Counted from the stretch's first letter, positions 50,356 to 59,311 are shown. The stretch: DNA of 64,000 bases from an uncultured Collinsella sp. (GCA_902495525.1 CABUXL010000005.1:1-64000), one strand, 5' to 3'. Notes: generated from the sequence alone by a model not told the origin. A program made the numbers and translations.

Positions 50356-53133
50356 TTACTCGGCGCTTTTGAGGGCGCCGACCATGTCGATCTTGTTGAG
50401 GGTACGATTGGTGGCGAGGTTGACGATAAACGTAAAGCCAAAGGAAAGCACCACGGCGAGCACGTAGCTTAGCGGCTCGACCTCGACGTCAAAGTACAGC
50501 GACGGCATCTGCAAAATGTAGGTAAAGCTCTTGGCCAGCAAGCCACCTAGCGGCACGCCCAGCGCAGCGCCGATTGCCGTGAGGATCAACGTCTCCTTGT
50601 TGACGTAGTGGTGCACCTCGCCACGGCGGAAGCCCAGCACCTTGATGGTCGCCAGCTCGCGTTCGCGCTCGGAGATATTCGTGTTGGACAGCGTAAACAC
50701 CACCACAAACGATAGGCACGCCGCCATAAAGGTCACGAGCACCACGACGGAATTGATAATAGTGAAGTTCGCCTCAAAGTTCTCCCAATGCTCGGCCGTG
50801 CTCGAAATCGAAAGCCAACCGTCGCTCTTAAGCTTCTTGCTAAACGCAATCTGATCGGCCGACGAGCCCTTAAGCAGCACAAAGACGCCGTTAAGGCGCG
50901 CGCTTCGACCGAACGCGCGCTCATAGGTGCCCTGCGTCATGTAAAGCGTGTTGCCCAGATAGTTGAGCGAAATGTCGCTGACTTTGACCTTGGCTACGTT
51001 GAGCGACGAATCCTGGACGTGTGCCGTATCGCCCGGTTGAATCCCCAGTACCAGCTGTGAACTCTTGCTTAGATACACATCTCCGTCGCGCAAAGATAGA
51101 GGCTCTTTGGACTCATCCTCGAGACGCACGTAGTCGTCCAGGTCGTTCGTGCGGTCATCGGGCACCACGATCAGCTGCACGGTCTCGCTCTTGCCGCCAA
51201 ATGTAAAGGTGACGTTGTCGGTCATAATCGGCAGCGTCGAAGTCACGGTCACGTCGGAATCCTTGGCTGCGCTTCGCTCGTCGAGCGCCGCGCACGTCTG
51301 CGAAAAATCGTCGGGATTGGCAACCGCCAGCAGGTCATAGCGCGTGATATGCCCGTACTGCTTGGGCGAAAGCGCGACCGACGTATCACGAATGCCCATG
51401 CCGCAAATCACAAGCGCCGTACAGCCCGCGATGCCAAAGATGGTCATAAAGGCGCGCTTTTTGTAGCGGAACAGGTTACGTGCTGCCACCTTGTTCAAAA
51501 AGCCCATGCGGCGCCAGATAAAGCCGATGCGCTCGAGCAAGATACGCGAGCCGGCGCGCGGGGCCTTGGGGCGCATGAGCGAGGCCGGGGTCTCGGCCAT
51601 CTCGTGGCGGCAGGCGATAATCGTGGCGCCCACCACGCCCACGGCAAACAGCGCCACCGAAACGATCGAGGACACGATGCCGTACGAAAGCAACATCTGG
51701 GGCAGCGAGTACATGTCGTCGAACACCGTAAACAGGAACAGTGGTAGGCCCACAAATCCGACAATGTTGCCAAGCACGCCGCCGATCAGACAAGCCCACA
51801 GTGAATAGTTCACGTATTTGGACAGGATACGCCCGCGTGAATAGCCGAGCGCCTTGTACAGACCAATGAGCGTGCGCTCCTCCTCGACCATGCGCGTGGC
51901 GGTGGTAAGGCTAATGAGCACGGCGACGACAAAGAAGATGAATGGGAAAACCGTGGCGATGGCTTCGATCGAAGAGCTGTCGCTCTCCACGCTCGAGTAG
52001 CTTGTGATGCTATCGCGGTCCTGGATGTACCAAGTGCATTCGCCCAGATCGGAAAGCTCGGTACGGGCATCGGCAAATTGCTGGTCGGCGGCTGCGCGGC
52101 GCTGGTTCAAATCGGCCTGTGCCTGAACGCGCTCCTCGCTGCCCTCGGCCATGCGATTGATGTTGTCCTGCTCAACCCCAAAGAGCATATTCGCCTGGCG
52201 CTCGGCCGCATCCAAGCTTGCCGGTGTGTCGACCGTCAGTTCCTGAACACGCGCCTTCTCGCGCTCGTCGCGGATCTCCTCGATATTACTCTTGACCTCG
52301 TTGATCTTTGTCGTGTAGGCATCGGAATAGGAGTTGAGGCTCTTGGCTCCCTCGACGATCACGTGGACGGCGGAGTAGGAGGAAGATGTCGCGGCATCCT
52401 CGCTCACATAGAACCTATAGTCCGCAGCCGAAGCAGCGCGAAAGTCGTTGACGGTCGAGTCGGAGCTCACATCAGTGGGGTCGAGGACCTCGGCCGTAAT
52501 GGTGTAATCGCCCGCGGCAAACTGGTCCTTAGCGCTTTGGTTCGACGAGCTCGCGTCATTGGCGGCAAAGCTCACGGTATCGCCGAGCTTTTTGCCCGAA
52601 GCCTTCAGGAACTTCGATGTCACCGCAACCTCATCGGCGCTCTCGGGCAAATCGCCGTTCACGAGCACCGGCTGATCGATGTTCTCCTTGGAGAGACTTT
52701 GCACGACCACGCGCTCGCGCGTTGTGCCCACGGCGGTGTAGGCGGTCTCGGTGTAGATGCCCTCGGCCGTCTCGACGCCGTCGACCTCTTGGATAGCCGA
52801 AAGATCGTCGCGCGTAAAGCCATAGGTCGACTGCACGTTAATGTCATAGACACTCTGCTGGTCAAAGTAGGCGTCAACCGAATCGCGCAGATCCTCGCAG
52901 CCCGCCTTAAGGCCGCACATCACGCTCACGCCAAGCGCGGTGATGACCACGATTGACAAGAAGCGCTTAAGACTGCCTCGGATTGTGCGGTAAATGCCAC
53001 GGCGAAAAATCGTCGGGACCATATCGTTTGAGCTTTGAGCAGTGCGGTAGGTCGCGAACTCCCAGTCGCGGTCTGCGTGCTCCGTATCGTGGTTTTGGCT
53101 GTTTTGGCGATCTTGGTCCATGGGCGCTACCAC
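50356..53133 (-). CDS. FtsX-family ABC transporter permease
   Basis: A 925-residue MacB/FtsX-type permease with two FtsX modules. Helix 1 is near residue 60 ('FLSIVVITALGVSVM'); a large external domain with a coiled-coil stretch (about 275-370, 'EIRDEREKARVQ', 'MAEGSEERVQAQADLNQ') follows; helices 2-4 lie near 400-520; then a second module with helix near 575, another external domain and the last three helices near 810-915. The GTG at 53133 overlaps the ATPase gene by 7 bases; an ATG four codons on is an alternative. Such pairs export peptides or lipids or answer antimicrobial stress; the role here is not known. Confidence 0.88.
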   Translation of the reverse strand: MVAPMDQDRQNSQNHDTEHADRDWEFATYRTAQSSNDMVPTIFRRGIYRTIRGSLKRFLSIVVITALGVSVMCGLKAGCEDLRDSVDAYFDQQSVYDINVQSTYGFTRDDLSAIQEVDGVETAEGIYTETAYTAVGTTRERVVVQSLSKENIDQPVLVNGDLPESADEVAVTSKFLKASGKKLGDTVSFAANDASSSNQSAKDQFAAGDYTITAEVLDPTDVSSDSTVNDFRAASAADYRFYVSEDAATSSSYSAVHVIVEGAKSLNSYSDAYTTKINEVKSNIEEIRDEREKARVQELTVDTPASLDAAERQANMLFGVEQDNINRMAEGSEERVQAQADLNQRRAAADQQFADARTELSDLGECTWYIQDRDSITSYSSVESDSSSIEAIATVFPFIFFVVAVLISLTTATRMVEEERTLIGLYKALGYSRGRILSKYVNYSLWACLIGGVLGNIVGFVGLPLFLFTVFDDMYSLPQMLLSYGIVSSIVSVALFAVGVVGATIIACRHEMAETPASLMRPKAPRAGSRILLERIGFIWRRMGFLNKVAARNLFRYKKRAFMTIFGIAGCTALVICGMGIRDTSVALSPKQYGHITRYDLLAVANPDDFSQTCAALDERSAAKDSDVTVTSTLPIMTDNVTFTFGGKSETVQLIVVPDDRTNDLDDYVRLEDESKEPLSLRDGDVYLSKSSQLVLGIQPGDTAHVQDSSLNVAKVKVSDISLNYLGNTLYMTQGTYERAFGRSARLNGVFVLLKGSSADQIAFSKKLKSDGWLSISSTAEHWENFEANFTIINSVVVLVTFMAACLSFVVVFTLSNTNISERERELATIKVLGFRRGEVHHYVNKETLILTAIGAALGVPLGGLLAKSFTYILQMPSLYFDVEVEPLSYVLAVVLSFGFTFIVNLATNRTLNKIDMVGALKSAE

Positions 53134-53828
53134 TCGATCGTCTCGATAGGCACGGGATTTTGCTGGACCGTCTCGCTCTCCACGCGGCCGCTCTTAAAGC
53201 GGATCAGGCGATCGGCCATGGGCGCCAGCGCGGAGTTATGGGTGATGATGATGACCGTGATGCCCTGCTTGCGACAGGTGTCCTGTAGCAGCTGCAAGAT
53301 CTGCTTGCCGGTTTTGTAGTCGAGTGCGCCCGTGGGCTCGTCGCACAGGAGCAGCTTGGGGTTCTTGGCCAGCGCGCGGGCGATGGACACACGCTGCTGC
53401 TCGCCGCCCGAAAGCTGCGCCGGAAAGTTAGCAAGACGGTCGCCCAGGCCAACCTGACGAAGCGTTTGCTCGGCATCGAGCGAATCGGGGCAAATCTGCG
53501 CCGCAAGCTCGACATTTTCGAGCGCCGTCAGGTTGGGGACCAGATTGTAGAACTGGAAGACAAAGCCGACGTCGGCACGGCGGTATTCCACGAGCTGCGC
53601 CTCGTTGGCAGAGCTCACGTCGCGCCCGTCCACCGTCACAGTGCCGGAGGTTACCGTATCCATGCCACCCAGGATGTTGAGCGCCGTAGTCTTGCCGGCA
53701 CCCGAGGCGCCCAGGATAATGGCGAGCTCGCCGCGCTCAACGGTAAAGCTCGCGCCGTCGAGCGCGTGAATGCGGGCATCGCCCTCGCCGTACGCCTTGA
53801 TGACGTCTTTGAATTCGATATAAGCCAT
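53127..53828 (-). CDS. ABC transporter ATP-binding protein (LolD/MacB type)
   Basis: A 233-residue ATPase: Walker A GASGAGKTT near residue 40, Q-loop 'VGFVFQFYNL', signature LSGGEQQR, Walker B 'LLLCDEPTGALDYKT' and switch His in 'IIITHNSALA'. 'EPTGALD' is typical of the MacB/LolD group that works with FtsX permeases. The permease gene overlaps its end. The start region reads MAYIEFKDVIKAYGEG after a weak GAGG-poor site. Confidence 0.93.
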   Translation of the reverse strand: MAYIEFKDVIKAYGEGDARIHALDGASFTVERGELAIILGASGAGKTTALNILGGMDTVTSGTVTVDGRDVSSANEAQLVEYRRADVGFVFQFYNLVPNLTALENVELAAQICPDSLDAEQTLRQVGLGDRLANFPAQLSGGEQQRVSIARALAKNPKLLLCDEPTGALDYKTGKQILQLLQDTCRKQGITVIIITHNSALAPMADRLIRFKSGRVESETVQQNPVPIETIEW

Positions 53829-53878
53829 CGATTAATTCCCATCTGGTCGGATAACTCCTTAGTATTACCCATTTCGCA

Positions 53879-53918
53879 CCGACCAAAAAGGGACAGGTTC
53901 ATTTTGGCAGGTTTTATA
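53879..53918. repeat. CTGTCCC-core palindrome, inverted copy
   Basis: Complement of the 44693 type: ACCAAAAAGGGACAGGTTCA then TTTTGGCAGGTTTTAT. One arm has changed, so it is imperfect. It lies upstream of the ABC ATPase gene. Confidence 0.65.
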
Positions 53919-54099
53919 TGGGGAAATGGCAGCCATAGATGAGGCGCCGGGAAGGCAGAGAAATCATCGACGGGGTCAGGCCGACCGCCAAACACAACGC
54001 ATGCATCTCAATCTGTCAGCCAAATCATTCGAACAGCTGTTCGTTTCTATGATATGATTCCGCTATCTAAGCAGGCCAATACGCAGAAAGGCGGCCAAA

Positions 54100-54738
54100 A
54101 TGGCGTTCGACTTTAAGAAGGAATGCAAGGAGCTCTACAAACCTGCAAGCAAGCCGAGTATCGTAACTGTCCCGCCTATGAGCTACGTTGCCGTTCGCGG
54201 CAAGGGCGACCCAAATACCGAAGGTGGCGAGTATCAAAACGCCCTGCCGCTGCTTTACGGAATCGCCTATACCGTCAAGATGTCGAAGAAAGGCTCAAGG
54301 AGTATCGAGGGCTATTTCGACTTTGTGGTACCGCCGCTCGAGGGTTTCTGGTGGCAAGACTCCCCGAGTGGCGACATCGATTATGTACGCAAGGACGATT
54401 TCAACTTTATCTCGTGCATCCGCCTGCCCGATTTCGTCAGCCGAGATGATTTTGACTGGGCAGTCGCGGAAGCCACGACCAAAAAGAAACTGGACTTTTC
54501 CGCCGTCGAGCTGCTTAAAGTTGACGAGGGTCTCTGCGTTCAATGCATGCATACCGGACCCTACGACAGCGAGCCGGCGACCGTAAACGCTATGCATGAA
54601 TACACGACCGAGCAGGGCTATGTCCCCGACTTCTCAGACACCCGTTTTCATCACGAAATCTATCTCTCCGATCCACGCAAATGTGCACCGGAGAAACTTA
54701 AGACTGTGGTTCGTCATCCCATCAAGCGCGCTGAATAG
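54100..54738 (+). CDS. GyrI-like domain protein
   Basis: A 212-residue protein of the GyrI-like small-molecule-binding family (SRPBCC-like fold once described for AraC effector domains). Recognisable segments: 'VPPMSYVAVRGKGDPNTEGGEYQNALPLLYGIAY' (in part), 'VVPPLEGFWW' and 'CMHTGPYDSEPATVNAM'. Stand-alone members may bind toxic compounds or hydrolyse cyclopropene-like substrates; unknown here. An AAAGGCGG site precedes the ATG. Codon and base use are slightly lower in GC than the neighbours. Confidence 0.85.
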   Translation: MAFDFKKECKELYKPASKPSIVTVPPMSYVAVRGKGDPNTEGGEYQNALPLLYGIAYTVKMSKKGSRSIEGYFDFVVPPLEGFWWQDSPSGDIDYVRKDDFNFISCIRLPDFVSRDDFDWAVAEATTKKKLDFSAVELLKVDEGLCVQCMHTGPYDSEPATVNAMHEYTTEQGYVPDFSDTRFHHEIYLSDPRKCAPEKLKTVVRHPIKRAE

Positions 54739-54909
54739 CGTGGAGCGCCGCCCCGTGCATCAGGTTTTAGGCCAGTCAACCAGCCGCCTCCTAGGCCGTC
54801 CGGTAATTATCTTGACGCGGCCCGTCGCATCTTATGAGTTTGTCTTGCTAAAGCTGGAAAGCCTCTCAACGATGCGCAACTCCAGCTCTTTTTCTATCAA
54901 GAGGCTTAA

Positions 54910-55262
54910 ATGAAATACCAGAAGTCGCGGATATCCATCAACAAACAAATAGCACTATTGACAGAAAACAGGGGTCTTAAGTGCTCTGATCAAAGCGAAC
55001 TCGAGCGAGTTTTGGTCGAAGCCAACCACTACAGACTGTCGGCCTACTGGTTTCCCTACAAAACCAAATGCAAGTCCGGGATTACCATCTTTCGCGAAGG
55101 CACAACATTCGAAACCATCATCTACACGCATGAATTTGACCGAGCCCTCCGGCAGTTAATGTTTGATGCGGTCGGCAGTGCGGTCGGCAGAATTGAGATC
55201 TACCTCAGAAGCAGAATTGCCTATCTTGCCTCTGAGGAACGCGGGCCTTTCTGTTACCAAGA
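54910..55262 (+). pseudogene. Truncated Abi (abortive infection) family gene
   Basis: The first 118 residues match the Abi_2 (AbiD/AbiF) family: 'INKQIALLTENRGL', 'NHYRLSAYWFPY', 'HEFDRALRQLMFDAV' and 'RIEIYLRSRIAYLASEERGPFCY'. Family members have about 300 residues, so more than half is missing. A 12-base tandem duplication (GCGGTCGGCAGW twice, near 55170-55193) adds four residues inside a conserved helix. After FCYQD the sequence turns at about 55262 into the end of a chloride-channel gene in a different frame. Confidence 0.8.
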
Positions 55263-55484
55263 TGTCGCCATAACGAGGCTCAACTCGGCATGCCCGTCGA
55301 GCTCTGCGCCGCACTGGGCTACGCAGCCGTCTTTGGCAGCGCCACCAACACGCTGCTCGCGACCATCCTTATCGGTTGCGAGGTCTTCGGTTTCGGTAAT
55401 CTGCCGGCGTTCTTCATCGTCTGCGTTGTGGCTTACCTGTTCAACATGGATAAGTCCATCTACGCCCTGCAGGAGCGGGCGTAG
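55263..55484 (+). pseudogene. 3' remnant of a ClC chloride channel gene
   Basis: About 72 residues (HNEAQLGMPVELCAALGYAA, then VFGSATNTLLATILIGCEVF and so on) that look like the last membrane helices and the C-terminus of a ClC-type channel, ending in DKSIYALQERA and a stop. There is no start signal, and the frame begins where the Abi fragment ends. The two remnants show a deletion or replacement that joined two genes. Confidence 0.65.
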
Positions 55485-55512
55485 ATCGATGTCCAGGCAG
55501 GTGGTCTCAGCC

Positions 55513-55650
55513 GGAAACGGCGTCCCACTCTGAGGCTGTATTCCGGGACACGGTTTCCGCTTGGAACGCCATTCGGAAAGCGCATCCCGCTTTAAAACGG
55601 AATTCCGGGACGTAGTTTCCGTCTGAGCCTCCATTCGGAAAGCATGTCCC
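55513..55650. repeat. Array of five 14-bp repeats in alternating orientation
   Basis: Copies of GGAAASSNNNTCCC lie at 55513-55526 (forward), 55545-55558 (reverse), 55575-55588 (forward), 55607-55620 (reverse) and 55637-55650 (forward). The starts are 32, 30, 32 and 30 bases apart. Flanks add CG before and G after in most copies; the two reverse copies are preceded by ATTCC and the last two forward copies by CCATT, so the array also reads as a 62-bp tandem repeat. No gene lies here. Confidence 0.85.
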
Positions 55651-55690
55651 GTTCTTTCACGGCATCTTGGCTATGCAAAGCGCTCGAGTG

Positions 55691-56269
55691 TTACTCCTCG
55701 TACGCGCCCTCAAGCCGAAGCAGCCACTCCTTACGGTCGAGGCCGCCGGCATATCCGTTGAGCGAACCATCGGCGGCAACCACGCGATGGCACGGCACAA
55801 TAATCGAAATGGGATTACGCGCGACCGCGGCCCCCACGGCACGGGGAGACACAACGGGCGCCTCGTTTCCCGGTACACGATGTCGAGCCGCAACACGCTG
55901 GGCGATCTCGCCATACGTGGCAACCTCGCCGCGCGGAATGGAAAGCAGCTCGTACCAAACTTCACGCTGAAACGCCGTACCGATCATATGCAACGGAGGC
56001 GTAAACCGAGGTTCCTGCCCTGCAAAATAAGCATTCAGCCAAGCCCAGGAACGCTCAAGCACCGAAGAGGCCGCGCCATTTGTCGGACTCACCGACGACA
56101 TGCCACCAATACCTGAAACCGCATCGGCACCTTCGATATGCTCGACATCTTCTTTGAGAAGCGTGGAGCCAAAATGCTCCTGCCCCTCAAACCAAAGCCC
56201 TGTCAAACCGCGGCCATCAGCGGCAAGCAAGATTTCGCCCAAAGGCGAAGGAAACGTCGTCGTGACCAC
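55691..56269 (-). CDS. ogt: Methylated-DNA-protein-cysteine methyltransferase
   Basis: A 192-residue O6-methylguanine repair protein. The active site is IIVPCHRVV, followed by 'GSLNGYAGGLDRKEWLLRLE' which is family typical; the DNA-binding helix is 'PRGEVATYGEIAQRVA'. It transfers the methyl group to its own Cys. An insertion near residues 45-70 is rich in Ser and Gly. Preceded by AAAGGAGC. Single gene. Confidence 0.93.
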   Translation of the reverse strand: MVTTTFPSPLGEILLAADGRGLTGLWFEGQEHFGSTLLKEDVEHIEGADAVSGIGGMSSVSPTNGAASSVLERSWAWLNAYFAGQEPRFTPPLHMIGTAFQREVWYELLSIPRGEVATYGEIAQRVAARHRVPGNEAPVVSPRAVGAAVARNPISIIVPCHRVVAADGSLNGYAGGLDRKEWLLRLEGAYEE

Positions 56270-56328
56270 CAGCGGCTCCTTTCAAAACTCCGCAACATAA
56301 TACCGCGAATTGTGCAGACAACCCCAAT

Positions 56329-56484
56329 CGACCCCAAAGTCACCCAAGGCAGCAGGCGCGCAGCGCCGCAGCTGCCGCACGACCCCAAAGTCACCCTAGG
56401 CAGCAGGCGCGAACGCGCCGCAGCTGCCGGCCGCGCCCCACAGTCCCCCAAGGCGGCAGGCGCAAAGCGCCGAAGCCGCCGCCG
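56329..56484. repeat. 51-52-bp tandem repeat of terminator-like hairpins, three units
   Basis: Units start at 56329, 56380 and 56432. Each begins CGACCCCAAAGTCACCC or a variant and then folds a hairpin of type GGCAGCAGGCGC..GCGCCGCAGCTGCC. The third unit has changed more, but keeps its hairpin through matched changes (GGCGGC / GCCGCC). Between ogt and asd; no gene is present. Confidence 0.8.
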
Positions 56485-56581
56485 GGATCAGGGCCCGCAA
56501 CAGCCACGTGCCCCCACATCAGCCCAGCGGCCCCAACCAACAACGGCCCCATCGCAGGTCGCTTGCAGCAGCGTCACCGCA

Positions 56582-56711
56582 GGCGGGGGCCGGGCTTGGT
56601 TTTCAGAACACTCCGCAGACCAGTGTGGCGCCTTGTCCGCGGCTCCGAAGGAGCAGGACAAGGCGCCACACATGGTCGAGGACGTTCTGAAAACCAAGCC
56701 CGGCCCCCGCC
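56582..56711 (-). repeat. Composite palindrome, family I copy B
   Basis: Outer arms 56582-56609 and 56684-56711 are perfectly complementary (28 bases, containing GGGCTTGGTTTTCAGAAC). Inner stem GTGTGGCGCCTTGTCC and its complement at 56623-56638 and 56656-56671. On the minus strand the interior reads GTCCTCGACCAT on the left and TGGTCTGCGGAGT on the right, with apex TGCTCCTTCGGAGC, nearly the same apex as copy C at 62041. It begins 13 bases after the asd stop. Confidence 0.88.
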
Positions 56712-56723
56712 GGACAGGTCACA

Positions 56724-57749
56724 CTACTCGCAGAGCAGCTTAGCGATCTGGACGGCGTTGGTTGCCGCGCCCTTACGGATTTGGTCGCCGCAGCACCAGA
56801 AGGTGATGCCACGCGCGGCCTCGGGGTTCGAGATGTCGCGGCGTACGCGACCGACCCAAATCAGGTCCTGGTCGGAGGTGTCCATCGGCATGGGGAAGCG
56901 GTCGTGAGCATCCTCGGCGCTCATGTCGTCAACTAGCTTGACACCCGGAGCGGCAGCCAGCGCGGCACGGGCCTCTTCCACCGTGATGTCGCGCTCGAAC
57001 TCAAGCGTGATGCTCTCGGAGTGCGAGCGCAGCACGGGCACGCGCACACAGGTGCAGTTCACGCGCAGCTCGGGCAGATGCATGATCTTGCGGCCCTCGT
57101 TTTGCAACTTCATCTCCTCGGAGGTAAAGCCCTCCTCCTTGACGCCGCCAATCTGCGGAATCAGGTTGCTCGCGAGCTGGGCGGCAAACGCGCGCGGCTC
57201 GGGAATCTCCTCGCCACGGCCCAGGGCGGCCAGCTGAGCCTCGAGCTCGGCCATACCGGGGGCGCCAGCACCCGAAGCCGCCTGGTACGTCGAGACGATC
57301 ATGCGCTTCACGCCAGCGAGCTGATGCAGCGGCCACGTGGGAACCAGGCCGATAATGGTCGCGCAGTTGGGGTTGGCGATAAGGCCGTGATGCCACTTGA
57401 TGTCGTCGGCATTGATCTCGGGCACAACCAGTGGCACCTCGGGATCCATGCGGAAGGCATGGCTGTTGTCGACCACGACGGCGCCGCGCTTGACGGCCTC
57501 GGGCAGTAGCTCCTTCGCGACGTCGTCGCCGGCAGCTCCAAGCACAATGTCACAGCCCTCAAAGGCCTCGGGACAAGCCTCTTCGATCACGATCTGCTCG
57601 CCACGGAACTCGACGGTCTTGCCCGCAGAACGCGCGCTCGCCAGCAGCTTGAGCTTGCCAACCGGGAACTCCTGCTCGTTGAGGCACTCGAGCATCTGGG
57701 TGCCCACGGCTCCCGTCGCGCCCAAAATAGCAACCGTGTACTGTTTCAT
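56724..57749 (-). CDS. asd: Aspartate-semialdehyde dehydrogenase
   Basis: A 341-residue enzyme that reduces aspartyl phosphate to aspartate semialdehyde for threonine, methionine and lysine. NADP-binding 'VAILGATGAVGTQMLE' at the start, catalytic Cys in 'GLIANPNCATIIGLVP', and 'STYQAASGAGAPGMAEL' with the substrate Gln are all there; His is in 'LRSHSESITLEF'. The frame is open to 57836; the ATG at 57749 follows AAAGGGGGAAGC and gives the family start. Same strand as lysC upstream, with two hairpins between. Confidence 0.95.
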   Translation of the reverse strand: MKQYTVAILGATGAVGTQMLECLNEQEFPVGKLKLLASARSAGKTVEFRGEQIVIEEACPEAFEGCDIVLGAAGDDVAKELLPEAVKRGAVVVDNSHAFRMDPEVPLVVPEINADDIKWHHGLIANPNCATIIGLVPTWPLHQLAGVKRMIVSTYQAASGAGAPGMAELEAQLAALGRGEEIPEPRAFAAQLASNLIPQIGGVKEEGFTSEEMKLQNEGRKIMHLPELRVNCTCVRVPVLRSHSESITLEFERDITVEEARAALAAAPGVKLVDDMSAEDAHDRFPMPMDTSDQDLIWVGRVRRDISNPEAARGITFWCCGDQIRKGAATNAVQIAKLLCE

Positions 57750-57823
57750 GCTTCCCCCTTTAAAGGTTGTGGCTTTTGCCCGCACGCCAAGCAGGCCGAT
57801 TATTGTTGCCAGTGTATACAAGA

Positions 57824-57850
57824 ACGGGGCGGGCACGAAACCCGCCCCGT
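57824..57850. terminator. Hairpin between lysC and asd (1)
   Basis: Perfect 10-base stem ACGGGGCGGG / CCCGCCCCGT with a 7-base loop; no strong T-run. Confidence 0.55.
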
Positions 57851-57881
57851 CGAAACGAAACCGAAACGAAACGCCCCGCCA

Positions 57882-57910
57882 TAGATTTTTGAGGCAAGTC
57901 CAAAAATCTA
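57882..57910. terminator. Hairpin between lysC and asd (2)
   Basis: Perfect 10-base stem TAGATTTTTG / CAAAAATCTA, 12 bases after the lysC stop. It may be the actual lysC terminator or an attenuator. Confidence 0.5.
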
Positions 57911-57922
57911 CTGGGATAGCAG

Positions 57923-59311
57923 CTACTTGTGGAGCGCGACCAGAGCGGGATCGACCGGCGCGGGAGCCTCCAGATCGGAGACCTTCACAATGCCGTTCTC
58001 GTCGGAGAAGGCGCGGTAAATGGTCTGAATCGCCAGATCAAAGTCCTTCTCCTCCACACCGATGATGATATTGATCTCGTCGCAGCTCTGCGAAATCATA
58101 CGCACGCTCACGCCGGCCTGACCAAGCATGCCAAACAGATGGCCCGAGATACCTGCACGGCCGCGCAGGTTACGGCCAACGGTAGCGATGAGCGCCAAGC
58201 CCTCGACAACCTCGATCTCGAGCGGCTCGACCTCCTGTTGAATGTCGCCCACGAGCGAGTACAGCGAGTCGTGCACATCCTGCTCCTGCACCACGGCGCC
58301 AAAGCGGTCGACACCGGTGGGCATGTGCTCGACGGAAACGTCATAGCGCTCGAAGACCGAAAGCGCGCGGCGCATAAAACCGACACGGGGTTTGGTGCGG
58401 TCGCGGGCAACGTTGATGGCAACAAAACCGCGCTTGCCGGTCACACCGGTAATGATGGGCTCCGCCTCGCCCTCATCAGCCGTCTCGCTAATGATGGTGC
58501 CGGGGTCCTGCGGCGCATTGGTGTTCTTGATGACCAGCGGAATACCCGCCTCGCGCACGGGGAACACGGCCTCCTCGTGCAGGACGCTTGCGCCCATGTA
58601 CGAAAGCTCGCGCAGCTCCTCATAGGTAACGCGCGCAATGGGCTGAGCCTCGGGAACGATACGCGGATCGGCAGAATAGAAGCCCGAGACGTCGGTCCAG
58701 TTCTCGTACAGATCGGCGCCCAGGCACTTAGCCAAGATCGAGCCCGAAATATCGCCGCCACCACGGTCGAGCAGCTTGATCTGGCCCTCACGCGTCGCGC
58801 CGTAGAAACCGGGCATAACAAAGCCGCCCTGCTGACCGTACTCCTGCACCAGCTCGGAGGTGCGATTCATGCTGAGCGTACCGTCGTGATGGAACGCCAC
58901 AACCGTCGCGGCGTCCAGGAACGGTAAGCCCAGGTACTCGGCCATCAGGCGGGCGGTAAAGTACTCGCCACGGCTCACAAGCTCCTCGGTGGAGTAGCCG
59001 CCCGAGCGGGCGCGCTCGGCAAAGGCCGCGAACTCCTCGCGGATGGGATAGGTAAGCTCCAGCTCGTCAGCGATATCAAAATAGCGCTGGCCAATGTCCT
59101 CGAGTAGCTCCTCACACGACACGTGATACTTAACGTGCGCGTTAACCAGGTAGAGCAGGTCGGTCACCTTGGTGTCGCCCTTAAAACGGCGACCGCAGGC
59201 GGAAACCACCACAAAACGGCGGGCAGGGTCGGCGTCGACGATGGCCTTGATCTTCTTGAAGTGTTCGGCGTCGGCGACCGACGAGCCGCCAAACTTGGCA
59301 ATCTTAATCAT
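57923..59311 (-). CDS. lysC: Aspartate kinase
   Basis: A 462-residue aspartokinase, first step of the aspartate family pathway. N-terminal 'IAKFGGSSVADAEHFKKI' binds ATP; 'LSRGEYFTARLMAEYLG' (as VSRGEYFTARLMAEYL), 'LLDRGGGDISGSILAKCLGA' and 'GFYSADPRIVPEA' complete the active site. Two ACT domains in the C-terminal 160 residues ('VGFMRRALSVFERYDVSVEHMPTG' in part) give feedback control by lysine or threonine. It has the length of the monofunctional single-chain type. Divergent from thrC with a 103-base control region. Confidence 0.95.
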   Translation of the reverse strand: MIKIAKFGGSSVADAEHFKKIKAIVDADPARRFVVVSACGRRFKGDTKVTDLLYLVNAHVKYHVSCEELLEDIGQRYFDIADELELTYPIREEFAAFAERARSGGYSTEELVSRGEYFTARLMAEYLGLPFLDAATVVAFHHDGTLSMNRTSELVQEYGQQGGFVMPGFYGATREGQIKLLDRGGGDISGSILAKCLGADLYENWTDVSGFYSADPRIVPEAQPIARVTYEELRELSYMGASVLHEEAVFPVREAGIPLVIKNTNAPQDPGTIISETADEGEAEPIITGVTGKRGFVAINVARDRTKPRVGFMRRALSVFERYDVSVEHMPTGVDRFGAVVQEQDVHDSLYSLVGDIQQEVEPLEIEVVEGLALIATVGRNLRGRAGISGHLFGMLGQAGVSVRMISQSCDEINIIIGVEEKDFDLAIQTIYRAFSDENGIVKVSDLEAPAPVDPALVALHK

